Origin: an uncultured Clostridia bacterium
GTDB taxonomy: Bacteria; Bacillota; Clostridia; Christensenellales; Aristaeellaceae
Assembly (NCBI GenBank): GCA_934643825.1
Contig: CAKUCW010000013.1
Coordinates: forward strand, 1 to 58,915
Direction of reading: 5' to 3'
Length of the DNA stretch: 58,915 bases
Part shown: piece after piece, positions 41,150 to 50,208 of the stretch
How positions within the stretch are numbered: the first letter of the stretch is position 1
Layout: every line of letters starts with the position of its first letter
The notes under the pieces: generated by a model
Database searches by the model: none
Told to the model about the DNA's origin: nothing
The model's input: the letters and a program-made list of their open reading frames with translations, nothing else
Position numbers and translations under genes: made by a program

Positions 41150-42388
41150 TCAGCGTGCCATCAGCGCTTCGATCTCCTCCGCGTTGCGCGGAATCGCCTC
41201 GGAAAGCACGCGGCAGCCGTCCTCGGTAATGAGCAGGTCATCCTCAATGCGGATGCCGATTTCTTCCTCGTCGATATACAGACCCGGTTCATCGCTGATG
41301 ACCATGCCCGCACGCAGACCCTCGCTCTCGTTGACGGCGCAGTCGTGCGTGTCGATGCCCAGATGATGAGAAACGCCGTGCATGTAATACGTTCCGATCT
41401 GATCCGCAGACTCGATTTTGCCGATTGCCATCAGCCCTTCCGCCAGCACCTTTTTGCAAAGCTCATTCAGCTCACGCAGGGTTACGCCCGGGCGGGCAGC
41501 CTTCGCCACCTCACGGTTTGCACGCAGAACGATATCGTAAATTTCGCGCTGGCGCGGCGTATACTTGCCGTTGATCGGATAGGTGCGCGTAATATCGGCG
41601 CAATAGCCGTCAACCCGTGCGCCGAGGTCGAGCAGCAGCAGCTTGCCGTCCTCCAGCTTGCAGTGGTTCGTGCCATAATGGAGCATGCAGCCGTTGATGC
41701 CGCTGCCCGCGATGGTCGGGAAGGACACGCCCTCCGCGCCCTGCATGCGGATCTCATATTCAAACTCCGCCTGCTCCTGATACTCCATCTTGCCCGGCTC
41801 AAGCGTCGCCAGCACGCGGCGCAAGCCCTGATCCGTCACGGCAATCGCACGTTCAAGCGTCGCAATCTCCGCGTCGTCCTTGACCATGCGCATAGCAGAA
41901 ACGATCTGATGCGCGTTTTTGAGCGTGATGGTCGGATACTGCGCCATGAACGCCTTCGCCTTCGTCATGTTGTACATGTCCGCATCGCCGACCGCGTTGC
42001 GATAGCAGTCAAAGTAAGCTGCATCCACCGTTTCACGCGCCACACAGCGCCCGATGAAAGCATCGAGGCTGTCGATATAACGGACATCCTGAATGCCGCT
42101 GATCTTCTGCGCTTCCTCAAGGGTCACGCGGCGCCCCGTCCAGCGTTCCATCGTGGGAATCGGCTCTTCGATAAACAGAACCACATGCGCCGGGCGATGG
42201 GTATTGGCGATGACCAGCGCCATGTTCTCACGGCGCAGACCCGTCAGATAGAAGAAATGGTGATTCGCCTCAAAGGCATAGCCCTCATCCATCGAGCAGG
42301 GCACGCTCTCCCCGCTGTAAAGTACCATCATCTCGCCAAACGCAAGCTGGCTGAGAACGCGGCTGCGGCGCTCTTCATATATATTCAT
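41150..42388 (-). CDS. pepP: Xaa-Pro aminopeptidase (M24B)
   Basis: A dinuclear-metal aminopeptidase that removes N-terminal residues before proline. The 412-residue protein has the creatinase-type N-terminal domain (about 1-150) and the pita-bread domain with metal ligands in LLDLGARVDGYCADITRTYP (two Asp), HGVSHHLGIDTHD (His) and ISDEPGLYIDEEEIGIRIEDDLLIT (two Glu). All five ligands are present. AAAGGAG precedes the ATG. It complements the prolyl peptidases of the opp island, though it is in another transcript. Confidence 0.94.
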   Translation of the reverse strand: MNIYEERRSRVLSQLAFGEMMVLYSGESVPCSMDEGYAFEANHHFFYLTGLRRENMALVIANTHRPAHVVLFIEEPIPTMERWTGRRVTLEEAQKISGIQDVRYIDSLDAFIGRCVARETVDAAYFDCYRNAVGDADMYNMTKAKAFMAQYPTITLKNAHQIVSAMRMVKDDAEIATLERAIAVTDQGLRRVLATLEPGKMEYQEQAEFEYEIRMQGAEGVSFPTIAGSGINGCMLHYGTNHCKLEDGKLLLLDLGARVDGYCADITRTYPINGKYTPRQREIYDIVLRANREVAKAARPGVTLRELNELCKKVLAEGLMAIGKIESADQIGTYYMHGVSHHLGIDTHDCAVNESEGLRAGMVISDEPGLYIDEEEIGIRIEDDLLITEDGCRVLSEAIPRNAEEIEALMAR

Positions 42389-42694
42389 CAGAATCTCGCT
42401 CCTTTGCTTTCCGCTTTTCGGCGGCTTTTCATGTGTATCCTCATTTTACCACAGCATCGTAAAAAGCACAACGCGGTTTCATTTCACGCCATTTTTCCAT
42501 ATTTCCACCACTTCATTGTCAACATCTTGCAAAATATACAACTAAATCTCCACTATAATCTATTTTTACAGCATTTATTCACGTTTAAAAACCACCACGC
42601 TGTTTTCTGATCCGGGTTTTCCACTTGACAATTCTCTCCTTTCTGATTAAACTATAATGGATTTTTTCAAAATATTTAGAAAGGTCGTTTTATT
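42389..42694. other. AT-rich divergent intergenic region
   Basis: About 306 bp between pepP (-) and the YitT gene (+). It holds two TATAAT boxes on the plus strand (about 42553 and 42653-42658) without well-spaced -35 boxes; the TTGACA at 42625-42630 is 22 nt from the second. I see no reading frame or RNA structure. Confidence 0.5.
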
Positions 42695-43345
42695 TTGTCT
42701 CTTTCCAAGCGTTTTCCCTATTTCTCTGTCCGACGCACCGTGCTTGCCCTGCTGGGCAGCGCCATTCTGGCATTCGGTCTGTACAATATTCATGCGTTTT
42801 CCGGCGTTACGGAAGGCGGTGTGCTGGGACTGACCCTTTTGCTGCATCATTGGTTCGGCATTTCCCCCTCTGTATCGGGGCTGATTCTCAACGCGCTTTG
42901 CTATGTGGCAGGTTGGAAAACGCTGGGGCAATCCTTCATCTTCTATTCCATCATCGCGGGCGGCGGTTTTTCGGCGTTCTATGCGATTTTTGAGCGGTTC
43001 GATCCGCTCTGGCCTTCTCTGGCGCAAATGCCTCTTGTCGCCGCCATCATCGGCGCTCTGTTTGTCGGCATCGGCGTCGGGCTGAGCGTTCGTGCAGGCG
43101 GCGCTCCGGGCGGCGATGATGCGCTGTCCATGGCGCTGCACGAAGTGCTGCATCAGCCGATTGAGCGCATCTATCTCGCCAGCGATCTGATCGTTCTTGC
43201 ACTGTCGGCGACCTATCTCCCCCTTGACCGTTTGGGCTGCTCGCTTCTGACCGTCATCCTTTCCGGTCAGCTCATCGGTCTGATTCAGCGCATTCCCTCC
43301 CCGCGGCATTTTCAAAAAGAAGCTACGGAACAGCAAGCGGGCTGA
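42695..43345 (+). CDS. YitT-family membrane protein
   Basis: A 216-residue membrane protein with five helices, first part of the YitT family (SAILAFGLYNIHAFSGVTEGGVLGLTLLLHHWFGISPS, VGIGVGLSVRAGGAPGGDDALSMALHE). It lacks the C-terminal DUF2179 domain found in longer members. The start is TTG at 42695, about 8 nt after AGAAAGG. The C-terminus EQQAG and the stop codon are supplied by a family-1 repeat. Function unknown. Confidence 0.85.
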   Translation: MSLSKRFPYFSVRRTVLALLGSAILAFGLYNIHAFSGVTEGGVLGLTLLLHHWFGISPSVSGLILNALCYVAGWKTLGQSFIFYSIIAGGGFSAFYAIFERFDPLWPSLAQMPLVAAIIGALFVGIGVGLSVRAGGAPGGDDALSMALHEVLHQPIERIYLASDLIVLALSATYLPLDRLGCSLLTVILSGQLIGLIQRIPSPRHFQKEATEQQAG

Positions 43346-43386
43346 GTCCGCACGCACTTGCGCACAAGTTTTCCGATCATCAAAAC
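43336..43386 (+). repeat. Family-1 dispersed repeat, truncated
   Basis: GCGGGCTGAGTCCGCACGC followed by a decayed unit. The palindrome overlaps the last codons and the stop of the YitT gene. Confidence 0.6.
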
Positions 43387-43429
43387 AGCGACACCGGTTT
43401 CACACCCGACGCCGCTGCAAATTGTAGAC

Positions 43430-43470
43430 AAAAAGCTATTCTCCCCCGAAGGGGGGGAGAATAGCCCTTT
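43430..43470 (-). terminator. Terminator, both strands possible
   Basis: GCTATTCTCCCCC / GGGGGAGAATAGC, a 13-bp stem. On the minus strand it is followed by TTTTTG, so it suits the 43586-44773 gene; on the plus strand CCCTTT follows. Confidence 0.8.
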
Positions 43471-43540
43471 CCGCAAATGAAAGAATAGCTGAATTTCTTG
43501 ATTTTGCTATTCAAGCCAGGTTTGCTTATATCGCCAAGCT

Positions 43541-43582
43541 GCAGCGGCGCCGGTTTCATGCCCGGCGCCGCTGTTTTTCTTT
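43541..43582 (+). terminator. Hairpin with T tract
   Basis: AGCGGCGCCG / CGGCGCCGCT stem followed by GTTTTTCTTTT on the plus strand. A decayed copy of the same hairpin (CAGCGACACCGG...CGACGCCGCTG) lies at 43386-43418, so the pair looks duplicated. Confidence 0.65.
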
Positions 43583-43585
43583 TCA

Positions 43586-44773
43586 TCAGATCCAATGCCC
43601 GTAGACCAGTATCGTTCCGACAACATTAACCGCGACGCCTACACAGCAAAGCACCCTGCACAAGGCGGCGTATGCCCTGCTTTGCGGCATCGCGCAAACG
43701 ATTCCGCAAAAGACATAAGGCAGAAGATCAACGATGTATCGGTTGCCGAACTGCCAGCCGCCCAGCGTCCTGTGGCAAAGCACGATCATCAGGTGCGCCG
43801 CCGCGCCCAGAACGAGCAAAACCGCTTCCGGCGACGGCTTCATTCGCTTTCGAATCAGCACCGCCGCCAAAGCCAGCAGAGCCATCACACAGATGGGATT
43901 GATGAACTCGATTGCCTGACAGTCATGCTTATAGAGTTTGATTTTTCCGCTTTCCGCATCAAATGTCGGTATTCTGAACAAATCCGACCAGTTCTTGCTC
44001 AGATATTCAAGGCTGAATTGCCCGTTCTCTGCCCTTTGGAACTCTGGAAGATAGTTATGCCCGAATTCAAGCGGATTGCCAAACCGCGCATAGTTGAGCG
44101 CCATATAGGAAATCGCCAGCAGCGCGGGAACGATGAGCCATTTCAGCCAGCGTCGGATATCCAGCCTGCCTTCTTTTTTATACAGCACCCACATCAGATA
44201 CGGAAGATACACCACGACCATCGGTCTGCACCCTGCCGCGCACATCCAGCAGGTCAGCGCAACGCCGCCCCTGCCCCTATGCGCATTATACAGCGCCATC
44301 AGCGACAGCGCAAAGCACATATCCTGCGCCATATGCCACACCCAGCCCTGCAAGCTGATATTCAGCAGCCCATTTCCAGCAATCAGGAATACCACCCAAA
44401 TCCACTCATCTTCCGGTTTTCCCTTCATCAGCCGATACAGCCGCTGCGCGTAAAACGTACTCAGGCAGAGCAGCGCCAGCACGATCCAATGATCCGGGGT
44501 CTGAACGCCGAACAGCGCACAGAAGGGAATCAGCACATAGGACGGAAACGGCGGAAAGCTGACATAGTATCGGTCTTCATAAATGGCAAGCTCCAGCCAG
44601 GGATAATCCTGCCCCAGATCCAGACGCCCCTCCAGCCATGACTGGGTTTGGAGCGCATACGACCTGTACGGGTTTTCCGCATTCGGTCGATAACCGATGA
44701 AGATCATGCACACAGCCGCCAACGCCAGCACGCACACGATCGTGCAGGCATAGGACCCGATTTTCTTCCGCAT
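43586..44773 (-). CDS. Polytopic membrane protein, possible GT-C glycosyltransferase
   Basis: A 395-residue integral membrane protein with about nine to ten helices. The first outer loop (about 30-70) contains GRLDLGQDYPWLELAIYEDRYYVSFPPFPS, and the overall layout recalls GT-C glycosyltransferases that use lipid-linked sugars, but I cannot point to a certain catalytic Asp pair. AGGAAAGGAAG lies before the ATG. It stands alone between two terminators. Confidence 0.75.
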   Translation of the reverse strand: MRKKIGSYACTIVCVLALAAVCMIFIGYRPNAENPYRSYALQTQSWLEGRLDLGQDYPWLELAIYEDRYYVSFPPFPSYVLIPFCALFGVQTPDHWIVLALLCLSTFYAQRLYRLMKGKPEDEWIWVVFLIAGNGLLNISLQGWVWHMAQDMCFALSLMALYNAHRGRGGVALTCWMCAAGCRPMVVVYLPYLMWVLYKKEGRLDIRRWLKWLIVPALLAISYMALNYARFGNPLEFGHNYLPEFQRAENGQFSLEYLSKNWSDLFRIPTFDAESGKIKLYKHDCQAIEFINPICVMALLALAAVLIRKRMKPSPEAVLLVLGAAAHLMIVLCHRTLGGWQFGNRYIVDLLPYVFCGIVCAMPQSRAYAALCRVLCCVGVAVNVVGTILVYGHWI

Positions 44774-44929
44774 ATTCAGCAGCTTCCTTTCCTGAAACCG
44801 TTAATCTCCTTTATTATACACTTAGACGTCAAATAACGCATGATCTTATTGCTTTTTCGTGCATTTCTCGTTTTATTTTGTCATAAAGCCTATGTATGGA
44901 AACCTTTCCGCCATAGCGCTTAATATGAT

Positions 44930-44970
44930 AAAGGAGCAAACCGTTTTTTCAGATTCGCTCCTTTGCTTTT
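44930..44970 (-). terminator. Weak terminator after the S9A peptidase
   Basis: AAAGGAGC / GCTCCTTT stem with a 19-nt loop, about 27 nt after the stop codon; the T tract on the minus strand is short. Confidence 0.45.
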
Positions 44971-44990
44971 TCGGTTGAAAAGACCGTTTT

Positions 44991-47036
44991 TTACTTGTCT
45001 TCCCTCTCCGCTTCTGCCAGACCGATTTCAACAAACGTCTGCATCTGCGCGATGTTGTAGTAGTATTCCTCTCCGACACCGCGGTCATGGCTGCCATGCG
45101 CAAGCACGGTCAGCAGCACCGGATGACGCTCGTCGGCGTCATGCTGCAAGCGAATCGCGAACTTCTTGCCGTGATACGGCGGCACATTGTTGTCGTTTTC
45201 GCCCGTCTGAACCAGCAGACGCGGGTAAAGCGTGCCGGGCTTGATGTTGTGATACGGCGAATAGGACAGCATATACTTCAGCGTTTCCTCGTTTTCAAGC
45301 GGATCGCCATACTCGGTGACATACATCATGCCGCGATCGTCATTGCGGAAGCGGATCATATCCGTATGCGGAACGGACGCGATCACCGTGCCGAACAGAT
45401 CCGGACGCAGCGTGGAGATTGCCGCCATCAGCAGACCGCCGTTGCTCGCGCCGTTGGCGACGATTTTCGCCGGGCGGGTATATCCCTGCTCAACCAGCCA
45501 TTCGGCAATGTCGATGAAGTCATAGAAGGCATTCTTCTTGTTCAGCTTCATGCCTGCCTCGTGCCACTTCGTGCCGTATTCTCCGCCGCCGCGCAGGATG
45601 CAGTGGGCGTAAATGCGTCCCTTCCGTGCCCATTCCACGATATCGTAACCCGACATATTCTCCGGCATCGGACTGAGAATGTTGAAATATCCGCCGTAGC
45701 CATACATGAGCGTCGGCGTGTTGCCGTCCTTGACAAGATCCTTTTTGTGTACCAGATACACCAGAATGCGCTCGCCGTCACGCGCCTTCAGGAAGCATTG
45801 CGACACGGCAATGTCGCTCGTATCGCGATCCTCTTCCTTATCGATGACAGTCAGCTCAAAGGTATGCACATTCAGCTTGAGCAGAACCGGCTTCATGGTG
45901 AAGCTCTGGAAGCCGAAGAAGATGTTCCCCTCGTCGGAAACCTCCATCGTGCCGCCGGTGCTGATTGCGCCGTACTCGCTGGGCATGGCGATCTCGCGCA
46001 GTTTCTTGCCCTCAAAGGAATACAGCGCCATCTCCGAGCAGGCGTTGCGGCTATGCACGGCAAGGATGCCCTCATCCGTCAAGCCGACGCTCTCCAGCGA
46101 CGCATCCATTTCCGCCAGCGCGACGGCAAAGCCATCGACCAGCGCACCTTCCCGCTCGACGTCTTCGGCGGCGATGGACAGCACATGACCCATCGGCGCA
46201 TTCTCGTCCGTGCTGAAATAGCAGCGTCCGTTCTTTTCACCGATATACTCAAAGAAGCCCTTGCCGCTGCTCAGGCGGGTCGCTTTGCCCTCGCTGTTCA
46301 GATACAGCATGAGCGTGTCGCCGTAATTGACCTTGACGCCGAGGAAGCATCCGTCTTTCGGCGCGGGGCTTACGCCAATAAAGACCGCGTTATCCGGATA
46401 AACATACAGCGTATAGTTCACTTCGCTCTGCCAATCAAAGCGATGCACGCGGTTGATGTTCCGGTTGTTCTGCGTATCGACGACTGCGCTGGAATAGAGA
46501 ACGCCTTCGCCGTCATCCGACCAGTTGAAGCCGAACACGTCGTCCAGCTCGGCAATCACGCGCTTGGCGTTGGCGTCATACACCACGATGCAGCAGCGCG
46601 GTGCGCCGTGCTTCACGCCCATGATCGCGTAAATGCCGGCATGCGTCGGGCAGGGCTTCGCGCTGTAAACGTGCATGCGGTCATCCATCATGGCGTCATT
46701 CATCAGCACGCCGCTGACCTGATCGTTTTCGTCCAGCGTAACGATGTCGTGCATGCCGCCGTCGAGTTTGCGGCTGGCACAGCGGCATCCGCAAGCCTCC
46801 TGCACGCCGGAAAGCGCATGATGCACCGGCTTTTCGCGCAGACGCTTTTCAACTTCCTGCCAATGGAACTCAGGCTGGTGATCGAAGAACGCCTTGGTAT
46901 ATGCGTTTTCCTGCGCAACGATATCCAGCACTTCGGGGGCTTTCTTGTCTTCCAGATAGCGATACGGATCCTCAATCGTCACGCCAAAGTAGGTATCTTT
47001 GACATCGGTACGCGGAACCTTCGGATAATTACGCAT
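44991..47036 (-). CDS. Prolyl oligopeptidase (S9A)
   Basis: A cytoplasmic serine peptidase that cuts short peptides after proline. The 681-residue protein has an N-terminal segment (YRYLEDKKAPEVLDIVAQENAYT), a beta-propeller (about 75-400) and an alpha/beta-hydrolase domain (about 410-681). The catalytic Ser is in GASNGGLLMAA, Asp in GENDNNVPPYH and His in LAHGSHDRG. It has no signal peptide. AAGGAGG precedes the ATG. It is the last gene of the peptide uptake and hydrolysis island, separated from the amidohydrolases by a family-2 repeat. Confidence 0.94.
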   Translation of the reverse strand: MRNYPKVPRTDVKDTYFGVTIEDPYRYLEDKKAPEVLDIVAQENAYTKAFFDHQPEFHWQEVEKRLREKPVHHALSGVQEACGCRCASRKLDGGMHDIVTLDENDQVSGVLMNDAMMDDRMHVYSAKPCPTHAGIYAIMGVKHGAPRCCIVVYDANAKRVIAELDDVFGFNWSDDGEGVLYSSAVVDTQNNRNINRVHRFDWQSEVNYTLYVYPDNAVFIGVSPAPKDGCFLGVKVNYGDTLMLYLNSEGKATRLSSGKGFFEYIGEKNGRCYFSTDENAPMGHVLSIAAEDVEREGALVDGFAVALAEMDASLESVGLTDEGILAVHSRNACSEMALYSFEGKKLREIAMPSEYGAISTGGTMEVSDEGNIFFGFQSFTMKPVLLKLNVHTFELTVIDKEEDRDTSDIAVSQCFLKARDGERILVYLVHKKDLVKDGNTPTLMYGYGGYFNILSPMPENMSGYDIVEWARKGRIYAHCILRGGGEYGTKWHEAGMKLNKKNAFYDFIDIAEWLVEQGYTRPAKIVANGASNGGLLMAAISTLRPDLFGTVIASVPHTDMIRFRNDDRGMMYVTEYGDPLENEETLKYMLSYSPYHNIKPGTLYPRLLVQTGENDNNVPPYHGKKFAIRLQHDADERHPVLLTVLAHGSHDRGVGEEYYYNIAQMQTFVEIGLAEAEREDK

Positions 47037-47054
47037 AGTGTCCTCCTTTTATTG

Positions 47055-47255
47055 GACTGCCGCCCAAACCCGCCCGAGGGATTTTATCCCTCAGACTCCC
47101 TTCTTCGCTTCGCGGCGGTTTCAATATGTTCGTCAGCTGTCGCAGCGCGACGGCACAGCTTTTTGTTTACATTCTGAGCTGTCGCAGTACGGCAGCGTAG
47201 TGGGAAAATCCAAGAACCTCAGGTTCTTAGCGGGGGTTAGAGCAAAGCCCCGATC
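47055..47255. repeat. Family-2 repeat, copy 1
   Basis: Shares TTCGCGGCGGTTTCAATATG, a GTCGCAGCGCGAC-type hairpin, GTAGTGGGAAAATCCAAGA and the palindrome AAGAACCTCAGGTTCTT with the copy at 49.6-49.8 kb. It fills the gap between the S9A peptidase and amidohydrolase genes. There is no reading frame. Confidence 0.7.
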
Positions 47256-47262
47256 GTTTCCC

Positions 47263-48426
47263 TTATGGCTTCTTGTATACCACGTTGCCGTCGATGATGG
47301 TCATTTCGACCTGTGCCTTCGGCACAACGCAGGGCATCGCGTCAAATACGACGATATCCGCATCCATGCCCGGGCGCAGCATGCCGATTCGATCCTCCAA
47401 GCCGAGCATCTTCGCCGGATTGACCGTCAGCATTCTCAGCGCACGGATCGGATCCATGCCCGCACGCACGCACTCGCCGACCTGATTGACCAGCATCTGA
47501 GAGCCGGAGAGCAGCGCATCGGTCATCATCGCCGTATTCACGCCCGCGTCATCGAGCATTTTCATCGCGTCAAAGTCCACCTTGCAGCCTTCGCCCGGGA
47601 ACAGACCGATATAGATTGGACCGTAAATGACGCCCTTGACATGCGGATTGCTCGCCAGCTCCTCCACAAAGTCGGAAGCGCCGAGCGCGTGATCCAGCGT
47701 CACGTCAATGTCGAATTCGTCCGCGATTTCCAGTACGGTCATCATATCCTGCTGATAGGAATGTACCTTGAGCGGAATCCGATGTTCCATGACCGGAATG
47801 CCGTGTTCCATCGCCTGATCATACGGCGGCATCTTCTCCGGATCGCCCGCCGCATCCGCCTTTTTCTTCATATATGCCTTGACCTTGGTCAGGTAATCGC
47901 GGAGGGTTTGCGCAATGCCCATTCGGGACATCGGGCAGCGGTTCTTTCCGTTGTAGACGCCCTTGGGATTGATACCCATCGCCGCCTTGAGCGCGACCGG
48001 ATTGGCGATGGTCTGCTCTGCCAGCCCTTTTCCCGCCGACTTGATGGCAATGCCGTAACCGCCGACCACGTTGCCGCTTCCCGGAATGACGCAGTTCGTC
48101 GTGATGCCGTATTCGCAGGCAATCTTGAACCCGATGTTGTTCGGGTCGATAGCGTAGTATGCGTTCAGCTCAGCCGTTACGGGGTTGGTCAGCTCGTTGA
48201 TATCGCCCCCACCCTCGCCGTTTTCCGGAAAATTGCTGCGATGCGCATGCGCGTCGATCATGCCCGGCATGACGATTTTACCCTTCATGTCCAGCACTTC
48301 ACAGCCCGTCTCCGACAGGTTGATGCCCAGCTTGACAATCTTTCCGCCGTCGATCAGCACGTCTCCCTGCTCGATGATGCCCTCATCCGCCATCGTCAGA
48401 ACGGTTCCGTTTTTCAGCAGTAGCAT
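47263..48426 (-). CDS. Amidohydrolase (imidazolonepropionase-like)
   Basis: A 387-residue metal-dependent hydrolase. The beta-sandwich start LLLKNGTVLTMADEGIIEQGDVLIDGGKIVKLG is followed by the metal motif PGMIDAHAHRSNF (about 54-66), later His residues in MEHRIPLKVHSYQQDM and DVTLDHALGAS, and the C-terminal NPAKMLGLEDRIGMLRPGMDADIVVFD. The substrate is unknown; the peptide-catabolic neighbours suggest a cyclic amide or peptide breakdown product. Its ATG lies inside the end of the upstream amidohydrolase gene (13-nt overlap). Confidence 0.9.
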   Translation of the reverse strand: MLLLKNGTVLTMADEGIIEQGDVLIDGGKIVKLGINLSETGCEVLDMKGKIVMPGMIDAHAHRSNFPENGEGGGDINELTNPVTAELNAYYAIDPNNIGFKIACEYGITTNCVIPGSGNVVGGYGIAIKSAGKGLAEQTIANPVALKAAMGINPKGVYNGKNRCPMSRMGIAQTLRDYLTKVKAYMKKKADAAGDPEKMPPYDQAMEHGIPVMEHRIPLKVHSYQQDMMTVLEIADEFDIDVTLDHALGASDFVEELASNPHVKGVIYGPIYIGLFPGEGCKVDFDAMKMLDDAGVNTAMMTDALLSGSQMLVNQVGECVRAGMDPIRALRMLTVNPAKMLGLEDRIGMLRPGMDADIVVFDAMPCVVPKAQVEMTIIDGNVVYKKP

Positions 48427-49565
48427 TTGATTTCATCCCCTTCCTGATAGACGGTCTTGCCCGCGATCATCGTCTGAAGCACCCGCGCACGGAAATCGCT
48501 GAGCGGATTCATGCTCCACACGACCAGATCGGCACGCTTGCCAACCTCGATGCTGCCGGTCATCTCGTCGATGCCCAGCATACGCGCCGGCTCACTCGTC
48601 ATCATCGAAAGCACCTTTTCCTCGTCATCGATGTGCTTGGTCAGCTCCATGCCCTCCCAAAGCACCCACTCGCGGCTGTAGCTTCCGGCGGTCTTTCCGC
48701 ATACGGCGATGCGCATGCCCTTATCCACCAACGCCTTGATGATCCGATAATCCTTGTGCATGCTGCGCGGATCATAATCGCCGCCGGCAAAGCCGTCGAT
48801 AAAGGAAACGCGCTCGGGATCAAGCGTCAGGTCAAGTTCGCTCAAGCCCGCCATCATCGTGAAGATGACCTTCATCTTCTCATACGGCTTGACGATCTCC
48901 ATCACCAGCTGACGGCTGTTGGCGTCGTCGCAGGCAATCATCATCGGCATTTCGCCGTCAATCGCCATGCGGATCGCCGCCAGCTTTTCATTCGGCTCGA
49001 CGCCCTCTTTCTCAGGGTCATACTCCGCCGCTTTGCGCAGGTTGCTCTCCAGCAGATGGAACATGCCCATCAGCGTCGTCGGCATCACATTGCGCCCGCC
49101 GTATACGCGCTTGACCTCTTTGGACACGCTGCATTTCATCGCAACGCCGCGGCGCAGGCACATACGATAGCCGTTAATGCCGTCGGTGATGAACGCCGCC
49201 GCCTGACCGCCGAATACATTGTTATCCGACGGCGCAACGCCGCACGCGGTGATGCCGTAAGCCGGAAGCTGCTGAACGGAAACGGCGCGGCCATTGAACG
49301 CGTAAACCACGTCCATCTCCGGCGTGACCGGATCGGATTTTTCATCGTTATCGTCGCTGGACGGACGAATCTCATACGGCGTTCCGTTGATGCCCCACTT
49401 GCTGAGCGTATCGATGAAGCCCGGCAGCACATGCTTGCCTGCCAGATCAACGCCATCGCCCTCGATATGCTCTGCGACTTCGGCAATTTTTCCGTCCTCA
49501 ATGCGCAGGTCGCCGACAAAAGCATGACCCAGACCGTCATGAATCATGGCATTTTTGTAAATCAT
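48414..49565 (-). CDS. Amidohydrolase-like protein lacking the HxH motif
   Basis: A 383-residue paralogue of the next gene with the same fold limits (MIYKNAMIHDGLGHAFVGDLRIEDGKIAEVAEHI at the start; EPARMLGIDEMTGSIEVGKRADLVVW at the end). At the place of the metal-binding DAHxH it reads PGFIDTLSKWGING, with no histidine. It may be inactive, use another chemistry, or act as a partner of the adjacent enzyme, with which it overlaps and is probably coupled. ATG 49565 has GGAGGG 6 nt upstream. Confidence 0.87.
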   Translation of the reverse strand: MIYKNAMIHDGLGHAFVGDLRIEDGKIAEVAEHIEGDGVDLAGKHVLPGFIDTLSKWGINGTPYEIRPSSDDNDEKSDPVTPEMDVVYAFNGRAVSVQQLPAYGITACGVAPSDNNVFGGQAAAFITDGINGYRMCLRRGVAMKCSVSKEVKRVYGGRNVMPTTLMGMFHLLESNLRKAAEYDPEKEGVEPNEKLAAIRMAIDGEMPMMIACDDANSRQLVMEIVKPYEKMKVIFTMMAGLSELDLTLDPERVSFIDGFAGGDYDPRSMHKDYRIIKALVDKGMRIAVCGKTAGSYSREWVLWEGMELTKHIDDEEKVLSMMTSEPARMLGIDEMTGSIEVGKRADLVVWSMNPLSDFRARVLQTMIAGKTVYQEGDEIKCYC

Positions 49566-49599
49566 CGTAATCCCTCCATTATTTGATATCAATGAACGA

Positions 49600-49770
49600 T
49601 TTTGGGGCTTGCCCCAAACCCTACAAGGGAACCGAGTTCCCTTGACCTTCCGCTTTGCTTCGCGGCGGTTTCAATATGCCTATCATCAGTTGTCGCAACG
49701 CGACAACGTAGTAGAAAATCCAAGAGCCTCAGGTTCTTGACGGGGTTTGGGTCAGTGTTCCAATCGTCCT
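49600..49770. repeat. Family-2 repeat, copy 2
   Basis: Contains TTCGCGGCGGTTTCAATATG, GTTGTCGCAACGCGACAAC, GTAGTAGAAAATCCAAGA and CAAGAGCCTCAGGTTCTTG. It lies between the first amidohydrolase gene and the DUF3899 gene. Confidence 0.7.
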
Positions 49771-49812
49771 CACGCCTAACAAAAAACGGGGCTGCAAAAA
49801 CAGCCCCGTCGG

Positions 49813-50208
49813 TCAAAAGACCACCGTTGTCAAAACGCTCAGCGCGACGAGCACAACTGCCGTCAGCAGCGGCTCTCCTGCCGAGGGAATGACCTTCGGC
49901 TGTTTCAAATAATCCACATAGGACGGCATCGGATCCATCGGCGGCGCGTCTTTTCTCGTCGCTTCCATATGGTGGATGAGCTTCCTGTATCCGTAGACCG
50001 TGAAGTCAAACAGCCCCATCCAGCGAACAAGATTCCAGCAGCCGATGACCAGAAAGAGCAGACCGGAGAGAAACAACCCATCGCCGATCTTCCATGCGCC
50101 CTCTGTTTTATACAGGTACAAAACCAATCCCGCAGTCAGCACAGCGGCGGACACGCCGTTTTTCACCAGCGCCTTTTTTCGGACGCTGACGCACTCCGGT
50201 ATCCTCAT
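49813..50208 (-). CDS. DUF3899-like small membrane protein
   Basis: A 131-residue protein with two adjacent helices (about 17-60), a loop with LVRWMGLFDFTVYGYRKLIHH and a C-terminal helix (about 108-131). It resembles DUF3899 proteins. Its ATG overlaps the oppF stop by 4 nt (ATGA), so it belongs to the opp transcript. Role unknown, perhaps linked to the transporter. Confidence 0.75.
   Translation of the reverse strand: MRIPECVSVRKKALVKNGVSAAVLTAGLVLYLYKTEGAWKIGDGLFLSGLLFLVIGCWNLVRWMGLFDFTVYGYRKLIHHMEATRKDAPPMDPMPSYVDYLKQPKVIPSAGEPLLTAVVLVALSVLTTVVF

Noticed and set aside
42625..42658. A sigma-A promoter for the YitT gene from TTGACA and TATAAT
   Set aside because: The spacing is 22 nt, too long for a normal promoter; only the -10 box may be used.
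45087..47177. A 696-codon open frame on the plus strand
   Set aside because: Antisense to the S9A prolyl oligopeptidase, which has an intact catalytic triad.
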